Assembly: GCA_017420875.1 (NCBI GenBank)
Contig: JAFQNW010000027.1
Coordinates: 1 to 39,340, forward strand
Source: Bacteroidaceae bacterium
GTDB taxonomy: Bacteria; Bacteroidota; Bacteroidia; Bacteroidales; Bacteroidaceae
Reading direction: 5' to 3'
Length of the DNA: 39,340 nt
A program made the translations under genes and the position numbers. The notes under the pieces are model-generated. The model was not told the origin of the DNA, ran no database searches, and saw only the letters and a list, made by a program, of their open reading frames with translations. Shown here piece after piece: positions 17,287 to 25,379 of the stretch (positions are counted from its first letter, which is position 1; every line of letters starts with the position of its first letter).

Positions 17287-17310
17287 AGATAATCCGTTTG
17301 TTTCATCCTA

Positions 17311-17318
17311 CAAAAATA
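17311..17318 (-). promoter_or_regulatory. Candidate -7 box for recF-dciA
   Basis: Minus strand TATTTTTG, matching TAnnTTTG, 24 bases before the recF start. No clear TTG lies upstream at the usual distance. Confidence 0.45.
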
Positions 17319-17382
17319 GAGATAAAAAAGGGAATATATAAAAAAATATGCTCGCAAATTTCATAAATACGTAGAAATAAAC

Positions 17383-17390
17383 TACTTTTG
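17383..17390 (+). promoter_or_regulatory. Candidate -7 box for the TPR membrane protein
   Basis: TACTTTTG matches TAnnTTTG, 47 bases before the start codon at 17438. No clear -33 element is seen. Confidence 0.5.
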
Positions 17391-17437
17391 CTGTCCGAAA
17401 TCCAACTCGATAAAAAATAATAAAAGTAAATATAAAA

Positions 17438-18115
17438 ATGGCAGAACAAAAACACACTCAAGACCCATTGGATTTGGAAGCCGCTATGAGTTCTTCCGAA
17501 GCCTTTATCATTAAGTATAAGAATAAATTTCTAGCTGGAATCGCCGCTATCGTTATCGTAGTAGGTGGCGTATTGGGTTACCAGCACTTCATTTCTGAGC
17601 CAAATGAAAAGAACGCAAGCGAAGCATTGTTCAAGGGCGAACAATATTTCAATGCAGACAACTTTGAATTGGCTTTGAACGGAGATAGCTTGGGATACAA
17701 AGGCTTCTTGAATGTAGCTAATGAATTCAGCGGTACAGCTGCAGGCGAATTGGCTAACGCATATGCAGGTCTCTGCTACGCTCAACTGGGTCAATACGAA
17801 GAAGCTGTGAACTACTTGAACAAGTTCGATGCAAACGACCAATTGGTAAGCCCGGCTTTGTTGGGAACCATGGGTAATTGCTATGCACAACTTGGCCAAT
17901 TGGACAAGGCAGCTGCAACCTTGGTAAAGGCAGCCGACAAGGCTAACAGCCAGGCTTTGAGTCCAATCTATTTGATTCAAGCCGGTCAAATCTACGAAAA
18001 GCTCGGCAAGAATAGCGAAGCTGTAAATGCATACAAGACCGTAAAGGAAAAGTACTTCAACTCATACCAGTCAATGGACATTGACAAGTACATCGAACGT
18101 GCATCAGCAAAGTAA
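17438..18115 (+). CDS. Membrane-anchored TPR protein (YfgM-like)
   Basis: 225-residue protein with one membrane segment at about 31-50 (LAGIAAIVIVVGGVLGYQHF) and a periplasmic region built of tetratricopeptide repeats. Repeats are seen at AGLCYAQLGQYEEAVNYLNK, GNCYAQLGQLDKAAATLVKA and AGQIYEKLGKNSEAVNAYKT. The layout resembles YfgM, which works with the SecYEG translocon and periplasmic chaperones; that role is not shown for this protein. It has its own promoter motif and is followed by an unusual long hairpin before ribH. The coding sequence uses repeated codons such as ttg, typical of well-expressed Bacteroides genes. Confidence 0.85.
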   Translation: MAEQKHTQDPLDLEAAMSSSEAFIIKYKNKFLAGIAAIVIVVGGVLGYQHFISEPNEKNASEALFKGEQYFNADNFELALNGDSLGYKGFLNVANEFSGTAAGELANAYAGLCYAQLGQYEEAVNYLNKFDANDQLVSPALLGTMGNCYAQLGQLDKAAATLVKAADKANSQALSPIYLIQAGQIYEKLGKNSEAVNAYKTVKEKYFNSYQSMDIDKYIERASAK

Positions 18116-18136
18116 GCAATCAAATTCATAACCCAT

Positions 18137-18200
18137 AACACGGATTTCACGGAAAAGCACGATTACCAATATCGTGAAATCCGCGAAATCCGTGTTTTTT
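18137..18200 (+). terminator. Long two-part hairpin with T-run between the TPR gene and ribH
   Basis: AACACGGATTTCACGG (18137-18152) pairs with CCGCGAAATCCGTGTT (18181-18196) with one mismatch. A second 6-bp hairpin, CACGAT/ATCGTG, sits inside it. Six T end the structure (18195-18200). It can serve as a terminator, but the repeated GAAATCCG units also suggest an interspersed palindromic repeat. The ribH start follows after 13 bases, so it could control read-through into ribH. Confidence 0.65.
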
Positions 18201-18213
18201 AATCAAAAACATT

Positions 18214-18708
18214 ATGGCTACAGCCTACCACAACCTGAGCGATTACGATTTCAATTCAGTACCCGATGCTACTAACATGCGTTTCGGCATTGTAGTTTCC
18301 GAATGGAACTATAACATAACCGGTGCCCTCATGCAAGGAGCTATAAACACCTTGAAGAAACACGGAGCACAAGAGAGCAACATCCTTGTACAACACGTAC
18401 CAGGAAGTTTCGAACTCACATTCGGTGCAGCCCAAATGATTCAAAGCGGAAAAGTAGATGCCGTCATTGCCATTGGATGCGTAGTACGAGGCGACACTCC
18501 ACACTTCGATTATGTCTGTGCAGGTACCACTCAAGGCATCGCACATCTCAATGCCACTAGCAACATCCCCGTCATCTACGGATTGATTACCACCAACAAC
18601 ATGGAACAAGCCGAAGACCGTGCCGGAGGTAAACTAGGAAACAAAGGCGATGAATGTGCAATTACCGCCATCAAGATGATTGACTTCAAACATCAAGTGA
18701 ATTCATAA
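18214..18708 (+). CDS. ribH: 6,7-dimethyl-8-ribityllumazine synthase
   Basis: 164-residue enzyme of the penultimate step in riboflavin synthesis, condensing the ribityl-aminouracil with the dihydroxybutanone phosphate; it forms large icosahedral or pentameric assemblies. Conserved parts: [13 protein letters not shown] at the substrate site, [29 protein letters not shown] with catalytic H97, and [23 protein letters not shown]. No other rib gene is nearby, and no FMN riboswitch is visible upstream, only the hairpin at 18137-18200. A double terminator follows. Confidence 0.96.
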   Translation: MATAYHNLSDYDFNSVPDATNMRFGIVVSEWNYNITGALMQGAINTLKKHGAQESNILVQHVPGSFELTFGAAQMIQSGKVDAVIAIGCVVRGDTPHFDYVCAGTTQGIAHLNATSNIPVIYGLITTNNMEQAEDRAGGKLGNKGDECAITAIKMIDFKHQVNS

Positions 18709-18709
18709 G

Positions 18710-18770
18710 AAACGTCTTCACGTTTTTAGAAAAGGCCTTCACATATTTTAAATACGCGAAGGCCTTTTTT
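18710..18770 (+). terminator. Tandem terminators after ribH
   Basis: A small hairpin AAACGT/ACGTTT (18710-18725) with T-run is followed by a second, stronger one: AAAAGGCCTTC (18730-18740) with GAAGGCCTTTT (18758-18768) and more T. The loop side holds AATACGCGAAGGC, the 13 bases also found in the enolase hairpin. Confidence 0.75.
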
Positions 18771-18803
18771 AATCGATAAAAAGAAAAAAAACAACCCATT
18801 CGC

Positions 18804-18833
18804 TTGCACATTCAAAAATAATTCGTACCTTTG
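18804..18833 (+). promoter_or_regulatory. Promoter of the tRNA-Tyr / tRNA-Gly operon
   Basis: TTG (18804-18806), a 19-base spacer, then TACCTTTG (18826-18833), followed by C. This is one of the best promoter matches in the window, 60 bases before tRNA-Tyr. Confidence 0.75.
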
Positions 18834-18893
18834 CATCGCAATTGAGAAACAAAGCTACTCAATGGAAACAAAGAGTAGTTCTCAAGAGCAAAT

Positions 18894-18976
18894 GGGCAAA
18901 TACCAGAGTGGCCAAATGGGGCAGACTGTAAATCTGCTGGCTTACGCCTTCGGTGGTTCGAATCCATCTTTGCCCA
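18894..18976 (+). tRNA. tRNA-Tyr (anticodon GTA)
   Basis: 83-base class II tRNA with a long variable arm. Acceptor GGGCAAA pairs with TTTGCCC, the anticodon stem is GCAGA/TCTGC with loop CTGTAAA (anticodon GTA), and the T loop is TTCGAAT. Nine bases separate it from tRNA-Gly. Confidence 0.95.
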
Positions 18977-18985
18977 CTTTAAGTT

Positions 18986-19058
18986 GCGGAAGTAGCTCAG
19001 TTGATAGAGCATTAGCCTTCCAAGCTGAGGGTCGCGGGTTTGAGCCCCGTCTTCCGCT
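18986..19058 (+). tRNA. tRNA-Gly (anticodon TCC)
   Basis: 73-base cloverleaf. Acceptor GCGGAAG pairs with CTTCCGC, the anticodon loop is CTTCCAA (anticodon TCC), and the T arm is GCGGG/CCCGT with loop TTTGAGC. CCA is encoded at 19059-19061, unlike the other tRNAs of the window. Confidence 0.95.
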
Positions 19059-19064
19059 CCACTG

Positions 19065-19105
19065 AAAATCAGATAGTTACGAAAGTTTCTATCTGATTTT
19101 TTGTT
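19065..19105 (+). terminator. Terminator of the tRNA-Tyr / tRNA-Gly operon
   Basis: AAAATCAGATAG (19065-19076) pairs perfectly with CTATCTGATTTT (19089-19100), followed by T-rich sequence, four bases after the tRNA-Gly CCA. Confidence 0.85.
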
Positions 19106-19188
19106 TTTATATTTTTTCTCATTTGCATAAAAATATACGGTTAACGTCAACCAAGACATCAACCGCATATTAAATCAAAGTTTCTTTT

Positions 19189-19947
19189 CTAAAAATCAAG
19201 CATCAATTCTACCGGACAATGGTCGGAGCCAAATATCTCTGTATGAATCTTCGCACCAACCAACTTTTCATTCAAAGAAGAAGAAGTCACAAAATAGTCG
19301 ATACGCCAGCCGGCATTCTTCTCTCTGGCTTTGAAGCGATAAGACCACCAAGAATAGATTTCTTTCTGATCGGGATAGAAATAGCGGAAGGTATCCGTAA
19401 ATCCAGCCTCAAGCCAACGGGTAAACTTTCCTCGCTCCTCATCCGTAAAACCAGCATTTCTACGATTTGTTTTAGGATTCTTCAAGTCTATTTCCTTATG
19501 AGCCACATTCAAGTCCCCACAAACAACAACAGGCTTCTTTCCTTCCAATTTCTTTAAATAAGCCAAGAAATCATCTTCCCAACGCATGCGGTAATCCAAG
19601 CGACGCAATTCATCTTGAGAGTTTGGCACGTAAACCGTCACCAAATAAAAAGGCTCCATCTCAAGCGTTATCACGCGACCTTCATGATCATGCTCATCCA
19701 CACCTATACCATATGCTACAGAAAGAGGTTGATGCTTGGTAAAAATTGCCGTACCCGAATACCCTTTCTTCTCGGCATAATTCCAATAAGACTGATAGCC
19801 CTCAAACTCCAAATCCAGCTGCCCAGCTTGCATCTTGGTTTCTTGCAGGCAAAAGAAATCAGCATTCAACGTTCTGAAAATCTCCTCAAATCCCTTACCG
19901 CAACAAGCTCGCAAACCATTTACATTCCATGAAATCAGTTTCAACAT
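19189..19947 (-). CDS. xth: Exodeoxyribonuclease III
   Basis: 252-residue exonuclease III / AP endonuclease of base-excision repair, cutting at abasic sites and removing 3' blocking groups. Motifs in order: [10 protein letters not shown] at the N-terminus, [10 protein letters not shown] (metal-binding Glu), [28 protein letters not shown] (in pieces), [41 protein letters not shown] and GSDHCPVEL (catalytic His). I use the ATG at 19947. An earlier in-frame start at 19989 lies upstream of the -7 box and would add residues outside the conserved fold. Confidence 0.95.
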   Translation of the reverse strand: MLKLISWNVNGLRACCGKGFEEIFRTLNADFFCLQETKMQAGQLDLEFEGYQSYWNYAEKKGYSGTAIFTKHQPLSVAYGIGVDEHDHEGRVITLEMEPFYLVTVYVPNSQDELRRLDYRMRWEDDFLAYLKKLEGKKPVVVCGDLNVAHKEIDLKNPKTNRRNAGFTDEERGKFTRWLEAGFTDTFRYFYPDQKEIYSWWSYRFKAREKNAGWRIDYFVTSSSLNEKLVGAKIHTEIFGSDHCPVELMLDF

Positions 19948-19976
19948 ACTATTTCGATTAATATGATTACTGCATA

Positions 19977-20005
19977 CAAAAATAATCAATTTAATTTTTC
20001 TTCAA
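19977..20005 (-). promoter_or_regulatory. Promoter of the exonuclease III gene
   Basis: On the minus strand TTG (20003-20005), an 18-base spacer, then TATTTTTG (19977-19984), 29 bases before the start codon at 19947. It overlaps the edge of the secG terminator. Confidence 0.55.
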
Positions 20006-20008
20006 AAC

Positions 20009-20044
20009 AAAAGCGGCTCGTTCTATGAAGAACGAACCGCTTTT
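20009..20044 (-). terminator. Terminator after secG
   Basis: A 16-bp stem with one imperfect pair, AAAAGCGGCTCGTTCT (20009-20024) with AGAACGAACCGCTTTT (20029-20044), around the loop ATGA. The T-rich tail is on the minus strand, just after the secG stop. Confidence 0.85.
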
Positions 20045-20068
20045 ATTTCTTTTAATAGAAATTCCGAT

Positions 20069-20428
20069 TTACTCAGCTTCCGGAGTTGCAGGAGTTTCAG
20101 CAGGTGCTTCAGTAGAAGGAGCCACGAAACCTGTTGGTGCATTCAACGGATTAGTAGCACTTTCTTTTACTGCCTGTTCCATGATTACAGAACCACCAGC
20201 TTGTGCAGAAGGAAGCACATAAGCAGTAGCGATACTTACTACTACCATAAAACCAGCCAATCCCCAAGTCAACTTTTCAATAAAATCAGTTGTCTTGCGT
20301 ACACCCATAATCTGATTGGAAGAAGCAAAACTAGATGCCAAGCCACCACCTTTTGAGTTTTGAATCAAAACTACAAAGCACATCAACAACGCTGCAACAA
20401 CAATCAATCCAACGAATAATAAATACAT
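20069..20428 (-). CDS. secG: Preprotein translocase subunit SecG
   Basis: 119-residue inner-membrane subunit of the SecYEG translocon. Two hydrophobic helices (about residues 2-22 and 55-75) enclose the conserved cytoplasmic loop VLIQNSKGGGLASSFASSNQIMGVRKTTDFIEK (in pieces, 20-52), the SecG signature. The C-terminal 40 residues are an Ala/Pro/Glu-rich tail, as is usual in Bacteroidales. It is the last gene of the minus-strand operon that starts with a sigma-54 activator and ends at a strong terminator. Confidence 0.93.
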   Translation of the reverse strand: MYLLFVGLIVVAALLMCFVVLIQNSKGGGLASSFASSNQIMGVRKTTDFIEKLTWGLAGFMVVVSIATAYVLPSAQAGGSVIMEQAVKESATNPLNAPTGFVAPSTEAPAETPATPEAE

Positions 20429-20434
20429 TTTTCT

Positions 20435-21226
20435 TTATTTTGATTTAGTGTTAATAATCAATTTTTCTAAGAATCTTATTTGTTCTGCAAAGTAAGCGTT
20501 TTTTTTTGGATATTTCAAATTTAATTTTTTAATTATTTCAAGAGCCTTCGAATATCTTTGCTGTTTAACATAAATTTTAGCCAAAGTTTCTGTAAAATAG
20601 CTCTCATCATCCAAATTTTCCGCATCCAGAGGCAATTCCGGTTCTTCCGGCTCATCGGAAGAGTCATTGGAAGCTTCCTCCAATTCTTTGCCTAAATCCA
20701 AAGCAACGGCAGGTTCTGTTTCTACCTTTTCCAAGAAAGAGTCAATCAACTCTTGGCCTTTTAATTTCGGTTCAATTCCGCCCCTATTGGTGTCGGTTTC
20801 TGTCACATCTGGCTGCTGCATCAGGAAAGTGGCATAATCGGATGTAATCTCAGGAGTTACCTCAAGCAGTTCATTCCCTATCGGTTCATCCTCGGGTAAG
20901 GTTGAAAGGAAAGCATCAATCAAAGACAAGGTTCGGTCTACCCCCAGAGTTTCTGTTTGCGAGACTTCTTTCTTCAATGCCTTTAAAGAAAAGCGTTCGC
21001 CCTCAATCAAAGAAAACAGCACTTTCCGGTCAACAATATACAAGGCTGCTTTTCGCAATTCTTCGTCAAAAGAAGCATCGTGAAGCAGAAACAAATTCTT
21101 AAGATATAGCAATCGAGCTGTTTGGAAATAAGGATATCGTGCGAGCAACGTACGTAGCTCATACAACGACTCCCGATTCAACATCTCAGGACGTCTAATC
21201 CACTCGTATATCTGTTGTTGTGTCAT
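20435..21226 (-). CDS. TPR-like protein of unknown function in the lptE-secG operon
   Basis: 263-residue protein, no signal peptide. The N-terminal part is helical (EWIRRPEMLNRESLYELRTL, RYPYFQTARLLYLKNL), the middle is very acidic (about 165-205, rich in E and D), and the C-terminus has a single TPR-like helix pair (FTETLAKIYVKQQRYSKALE). I choose the ATG at 21226, which overlaps the lptE stop codon as TAATG; a TTG two codons upstream is less likely. Eight or fewer bases separate it from secG. Function is unknown; a cytoplasmic scaffold is possible. Confidence 0.75.
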   Translation of the reverse strand: MTQQQIYEWIRRPEMLNRESLYELRTLLARYPYFQTARLLYLKNLFLLHDASFDEELRKAALYIVDRKVLFSLIEGERFSLKALKKEVSQTETLGVDRTLSLIDAFLSTLPEDEPIGNELLEVTPEITSDYATFLMQQPDVTETDTNRGGIEPKLKGQELIDSFLEKVETEPAVALDLGKELEEASNDSSDEPEEPELPLDAENLDDESYFTETLAKIYVKQQRYSKALEIIKKLNLKYPKKNAYFAEQIRFLEKLIINTKSK

Positions 21227-21735
21227 TACCAATTCGCAACAGTTGCATTAAAAATTTGATCTACAATGTCCTTAATCATCTGATTCACCAATTCATCCTG
21301 AACCGCAGAAAGTTGTTGGGTAGCATCATACTCTCGGCTGGAAGTAAACTGTCTTGCCTCGAAGTTTTCTTGAGGATTTACCGTGTTGACAAACGTTACT
21401 CGCACCGTCATCCGAAGCTCTGCCATTGTAGAATAACCATCCGAGCCAACTCCCTTATTGAATGCATCATAATTGGTGATTTCTCCCGAAAGCTGGATAT
21501 TACCGCCTCTGTTTACTTGTTGCAGACGGGTTTGCTGCATATAAATATCCTGTAAGGCCGTATTGAACATACTTTCCATCGGGCCCCACACAAATCCTAC
21601 GGAACGGTTGGGGAACGTTTCAAAGGAAATCGTCTTTACCTTCGTATAATCAATGGAAGAACCATTAAACTGATACGAAATGGAACAAGCTGTCATAAAC
21701 AACGCCAGCATCACCCCTACACTTATGTTCTTCAT
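21226..21735 (-). CDS. lptE: LptE-like LPS-assembly lipoprotein
   Basis: 169-residue outer-membrane lipoprotein resembling LptE, the partner of LptD in placing lipopolysaccharide at the cell surface. MKNISVGVMLALFMTAC is the signal sequence with lipidation at C17, followed by SISYQFNGSSIDY, typical of the Bacteroidota LptE family. The ATG at 21735 is chosen because it starts the signal peptide; an earlier ATG at 21753 would overlap the upstream gene and add MAWNNK. Start and stop codons are tightly linked with both neighbours (4 bases upstream, TAATG downstream), so translation is probably coupled. Confidence 0.82.
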   Translation of the reverse strand: MKNISVGVMLALFMTACSISYQFNGSSIDYTKVKTISFETFPNRSVGFVWGPMESMFNTALQDIYMQQTRLQQVNRGGNIQLSGEITNYDAFNKGVGSDGYSTMAELRMTVRVTFVNTVNPQENFEARQFTSSREYDATQQLSAVQDELVNQMIKDIVDQIFNATVANW

Positions 21736-21739
21736 TTTG

Positions 21740-23002
21740 TTATTCCAAGCCATATTCCTTAATTTTACGATATAGTGTTCGTTCTGAAATCTTCAAATCC
21801 TTGGCCGCATTCTTACGCTTTCCATGATGTCGTTCCAATGCCTTACGAATCATTTCCTTTTCCACCTCATCCAGCGACAAGGTTTCTTCAATGTATTCTT
21901 CCGTATCCTGAATATCATCGTCCTCTTTGGATACGCCGGCATGCTTCACCGGAGATATAATGGTAGGAGATGCAGCAGGTGATGCCACCAGGTTATAGCT
22001 CGGTTCCTGATAGTATGAAACAGCTGTAGGATGCGACGATGGCATATTCGTTCCTCCCCTATCAGCCATGAGGGTGTTCACCAATTTCTTCAATTCGGTT
22101 ACATCCCGACGCATATCAAACAACACTTGATATAAAATCTCGCGTTCGCTCTCGAAGGTCTTGCTTCCATTTCCCTTCGCTCCGAACAACATAGGCAATC
22201 GCGAATCGGTAGGTTGCGAAGGCAAATAATTCTGCAAAATACTTGCAGTAACATCCCTGTTTGTTTCAATGATTGATATCTGTTCGGTGATATTCTTCAA
22301 CTGACGGACATTGCCCGGCCATGGATAGGCCAACAACAAACTCTTTGCCTCCTCCGACAATTGAATGGCAGGCATCCGATACTTCTCTGCAAAATCAGAA
22401 GCGAACTTACGGAACAACAAGACGATATCATCAGCACGGTCACGCAAAGGAGGGATTTGAATAGGAACAGTATTCAATCGATAATAAAGGTCTTCACGGA
22501 AACGGCCTTCCGAAATGGCTTCCACCAGATTCACATTGGTTGCAGCTACAATACGCACGTCCGTCTTCTGAACTTTGGATGAGCCTACCTTTATATATTC
22601 CCCGCTTTCAAGCACACGAAGCAAACGAGCTTGCGTGGATAAAGGGAGTTCACCAACTTCATCCAAGAAAATGGTACCTCCATTAGCTTCCGCAAAATAA
22701 CCATTTCTGTCACCAATCGCTCCGGTAAATGCACCTTTTTCATGACCAAACAATTCCGAGTCGATGGTTCCCTCAGGAATGGCCCCACAATTCACCGCAA
22801 TGTATTGTCCATGCTTTCTCCGGCTGAATTGATGTACAATTTGAGGGAAAGTCTCCTTTCCCACCCCACTTTCACCCGTTATCAACACAGACAAGTCGGT
22901 TGGAGCTACTTGCATGGCAATATCAATGGCCCGATTCAAACCGGCCGCATTGCCAATAATGCCAAAACGCAATTTTACATTTTGAATTTCCGTTCTCACC
23001 AT
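21740..23002 (-). CDS. Sigma-54-dependent activator without a sensor domain
   Basis: 420-residue AAA+ activator of RpoN RNA polymerase. It begins almost directly with the AAA+ domain: Walker A GESGVGKE at 43-50, the sigma-54 contact loop GAFTGA at 90-95, Walker B GGTIFLDEVGELP, and the R-finger region FREDLYYRLN. A roughly 90-residue variable linker follows (SER/PRO-rich, about 300-370), then a Fis-type helix-turn-helix at the C-terminus (ALERHHGKRKNAAKDLKISERTLYRKIKEYGLE, in pieces). No receiver, GAF or PAS domain precedes the AAA+ part, so activity may be set by expression level or a partner. It heads the lptE-secG operon, with a good promoter upstream. Confidence 0.92.
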   Translation of the reverse strand: MVRTEIQNVKLRFGIIGNAAGLNRAIDIAMQVAPTDLSVLITGESGVGKETFPQIVHQFSRRKHGQYIAVNCGAIPEGTIDSELFGHEKGAFTGAIGDRNGYFAEANGGTIFLDEVGELPLSTQARLLRVLESGEYIKVGSSKVQKTDVRIVAATNVNLVEAISEGRFREDLYYRLNTVPIQIPPLRDRADDIVLLFRKFASDFAEKYRMPAIQLSEEAKSLLLAYPWPGNVRQLKNITEQISIIETNRDVTASILQNYLPSQPTDSRLPMLFGAKGNGSKTFESEREILYQVLFDMRRDVTELKKLVNTLMADRGGTNMPSSHPTAVSYYQEPSYNLVASPAASPTIISPVKHAGVSKEDDDIQDTEEYIEETLSLDEVEKEMIRKALERHHGKRKNAAKDLKISERTLYRKIKEYGLE

Positions 23003-23026
23003 AAATCAAATCCTCATAATCTATGA

Positions 23027-23056
23027 CAAAATTACAAATTAGTTCATTTACAACAA
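23027..23056 (-). promoter_or_regulatory. Promoter of the sigma-54 activator / lptE / secG operon
   Basis: On the minus strand TTG (23054-23056), a 19-base spacer, then TAATTTTG (23027-23034), 24 bases before the start codon. It is a housekeeping-type promoter, not a sigma-54 (-24/-12) one. Confidence 0.65.
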
Positions 23057-23181
23057 GTAAAATTGTCAGTTTTTTCATTTAGTTCCAATAGTTTAAGCCT
23101 GTCTTAACCTATCTTATCGCTTTTATGACCATTACTTAGCAAAAAAGGGTGATTTAACATGGCTACCTCAGTTAAAAAGTG

Positions 23182-23189
23182 TAACTTTG
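23182..23189 (+). promoter_or_regulatory. -7 box for the PfkB-family kinase
   Basis: TAACTTTG followed by C matches TAnnTTTG, 23 bases before the start codon at 23213. No clear TTG is seen upstream. Confidence 0.5.
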
Positions 23190-23212
23190 CACGATTTTAA
23201 ATACAAAAGAAC

Positions 23213-24094
23213 ATGAAAGAAATTTGTTGTATTGGACACATTACGTTAGACAAAATTGTGACTCCCAAACAAACAATCTACATGGCTGGTGGTACTTCTT
23301 ATTACTTTTCACACGGAATCAGCCATCTGAATGATGCCAAGAATTATAAATTGGTTACTGCATTAGCCCCATCCGAATATCAATCAGCCGAAGACATTCG
23401 GTCAAAAGGAATCGAAGTCAAAGTAATCCCTAGCCAAAAAACGGTATACTTTGAAAACATATATGGCGAGAATCAAGACAACCGCACTCAAAGGGTTTTG
23501 GCTAAAGCCGATCCTTTTACCATCGAGAATTTAGGTGATATCTCTGCAAACATCTTCCATTTAGGCACCCTGCTTTCCGATGACTTTTCGCTCGAAGTCA
23601 TCCAATACTTGTCTACCAAAGGAAAATTGTCGGTCGATGCACAAGGATACCTTAGAGAAGTACGCGGAGAACAAGTGCATGCCATAGACTGGGATGAAAA
23701 GATTGAAGCCTTAAAGCACATCGACATCTTGAAAGTAAACGAACGTGAAATGGAAGTCCTAACCGGACATACCGACCCAAAACTGGCCGCTCAACAATTG
23801 GCCGACTGGGGCGTAAAGGAAGTCTTGATTACGTTGGGAAGTTTGGGCTCTCTCATCTATGCAGAAGGAGAATTCCATACCATCCCGGCCTATCCGCCCA
23901 AAGAAGTAGTTGACGCAACTGGTTGTGGAGACACTTACATGACCGGATATCTCTATATGCGAAACAAAGGAGCTTCTTACTTGGAAGCCGGACAATTTGC
24001 CGCTGCCATGTCTACCCTGAAACTGGAACATTCCGGTCCATTCAACAAGACAGAAGAAGACATTCAAGAAATCATCCGAAACAATTCGTTATAA
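23213..24094 (+). CDS. PfkB-family carbohydrate kinase
   Basis: 293-residue cytoplasmic kinase of the ribokinase/PfkB superfamily. The N-terminal ICCIGHITLDKIVTPKQTIYMAGGTSYYF is the first PfkB motif region, with the substrate-binding GG pair. The second signature is VDATGCGDTYMTGYL with the catalytic base D240 and anion-hole residues G237-C-G239; cysteine replaces the more common alanine. The lid strands are short, as in nucleoside or sugar kinases, but the substrate cannot be named. It stands alone on the plus strand, with a perfect bidirectional terminator starting at its stop codon. Confidence 0.85.
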   Translation: MKEICCIGHITLDKIVTPKQTIYMAGGTSYYFSHGISHLNDAKNYKLVTALAPSEYQSAEDIRSKGIEVKVIPSQKTVYFENIYGENQDNRTQRVLAKADPFTIENLGDISANIFHLGTLLSDDFSLEVIQYLSTKGKLSVDAQGYLREVRGEQVHAIDWDEKIEALKHIDILKVNEREMEVLTGHTDPKLAAQQLADWGVKEVLITLGSLGSLIYAEGEFHTIPAYPPKEVVDATGCGDTYMTGYLYMRNKGASYLEAGQFAAAMSTLKLEHSGPFNKTEEDIQEIIRNNSL

Positions 24095-24137
24095 TAATAA
24101 AAGTGGGCGTGTGTTTAACACGCCCACTTTTATTATT
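24093..24137. terminator. Bidirectional terminator between the PfkB kinase and the sugar transporter
   Basis: A perfect 20-bp stem, AATAATAAAAGTGGGCGTGT (24093-24112) with its complement (24118-24137), around a 5-base loop. The A/T ends serve as T-runs for both strands. It overlaps the kinase stop codon and the last codons of the transporter. Confidence 0.9.
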
Positions 24138-25356
24138 TCTGCATTTTCACAACCCTGCCTGCATAAAGCAATACCACCACAAACGAAACCAATGGTACCA
24201 TAAACGAAATGGACATGGTCGTTTGGTCGGCTACAAATCCCATCAACAACGGGCCTACCGCTCCTCCGATAGGAGTCATCATCAGATAAGACGATGCCCG
24301 CTTGGTATAGTTCCCCAATCCACGCAAAGAAATGGCGAATATGGTCGGGAACATAATGGCTTCGAACAAATAAATCAGAATCAAAGCAACAAACGAGACG
24401 ATGCCTACCTCCATCACTACTAAGGATGTAGCCACTACCGTAGCTATCGCACAAATCAGCAAGAATTTCTCGGCACGGACGTAACGCATAATCCAGCTTC
24501 CGACAAAGCGGCCAACCATAAACAAGCCCAAACCGGCAACCGACAAGAGCTTGGCTGCATCGAGTGTATTCATCCATCCATCATCTACCACGTAATTAAT
24601 GAAGAAGCTATTGATGGAAATTTCCGCAACCTCGTAACAGAACAAGGTCAAGACACCAAACACAAACAATTTATGCGACCAGATTCCTTTCTTGCTACCA
24701 GTTGTTTCACACTGCGTTGTATCTTCTTCGTGAACGATTTCAGGCAAGTTAACTTTCGAGAAAATCAATGCCACGGCCAACACAACCCCTCCCATAACCA
24801 CATAAGGGAAAGAAAGATTGGCCTCTTGTCCTTCGGAGAACAACATCATACCCACCAACAAAGGTGCACAAGCACAGCCCAAACCATTGAAGGATTGAGC
24901 CAAGTTCAATCGGCTGGCTGCGGTTTCTCGTTCTCCCAACTCGGTCATATAAGGGTTGGCAGCTGTTTCCAAAAATACCAAGCCACACGCTATGACAAAC
25001 AACGAGAACAAGAAAAAATTAAAGGACATATAATATTCGCCGGGAATGAACATCAACGACCCGATGCCAAAAAGCAATAGGCCGAACACCACTCCCTTGC
25101 GGTATCCATTACGGGCAATAAACAATCCGGCCGGAATTGCCATAATGAAATATCCCAAATAAAACACCACCTGTAGCAGTGCTGAATGAGCCAGACTGAT
25201 TCCCATTGCTTCCTGAAAATGCTTGTTCAGCACATCCAGAATAGCACGGGCAAATCCCCACATAAAGAACAGGGAAGTCACCAATACGAAAGGCAACAGA
25301 TACTCCTTCTTTACCAGAGCATGAGCTTGTTTTTCTTTATCAACTATACTTTTCAC
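24133..25356 (-). CDS. FucP-like MFS sugar transporter
   Basis: 407-residue major facilitator with 12 predicted membrane helices, of the fucose/glucose/galactose:H+ symporter branch. The first helix contains SLFFMWGFARAILDVLNKHFQ (in pieces), typical of this family, then FYLGYFIMAIPAGLFIARNGYRKGVV as the conserved loop 2-3, and FLETAANPYMTELGERETAASRLNLAQSFNGLG (in pieces) near helix 5. The substrate is likely a monosaccharide. It lies 23 bases downstream of the DUF5686 gene on the same strand. The PfkB kinase converging from the other side could phosphorylate the imported sugar, which is only suggested by position. Confidence 0.88.
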   Translation of the reverse strand: MKSIVDKEKQAHALVKKEYLLPFVLVTSLFFMWGFARAILDVLNKHFQEAMGISLAHSALLQVVFYLGYFIMAIPAGLFIARNGYRKGVVFGLLLFGIGSLMFIPGEYYMSFNFFLFSLFVIACGLVFLETAANPYMTELGERETAASRLNLAQSFNGLGCACAPLLVGMMLFSEGQEANLSFPYVVMGGVVLAVALIFSKVNLPEIVHEEDTTQCETTGSKKGIWSHKLFVFGVLTLFCYEVAEISINSFFINYVVDDGWMNTLDAAKLLSVAGLGLFMVGRFVGSWIMRYVRAEKFLLICAIATVVATSLVVMEVGIVSFVALILIYLFEAIMFPTIFAISLRGLGNYTKRASSYLMMTPIGGAVGPLLMGFVADQTTMSISFMVPLVSFVVVLLYAGRVVKMQK

Positions 25357-25379
25357 CTTAAAAACCTATATTATATATA

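Noticed and set aside
18116..18213. FMN riboswitch upstream of ribH
   Set aside because: Only a nested hairpin is present; I see none of the conserved RFN-element sequence and the space is too short.
18812..19168. Open reading frame of 118 codons on the minus strand across the tRNA-Tyr/tRNA-Gly operon
   Set aside because: It is antisense to two clear tRNA genes. Its MDSNHRRRKP-like text is a known false product of reading tRNA genes backwards.
19948..19989. Longer start for exonuclease III at 19989
   Set aside because: The extra residues fall outside the conserved fold, and the -7 box at 19977-19984 lies downstream of that start.
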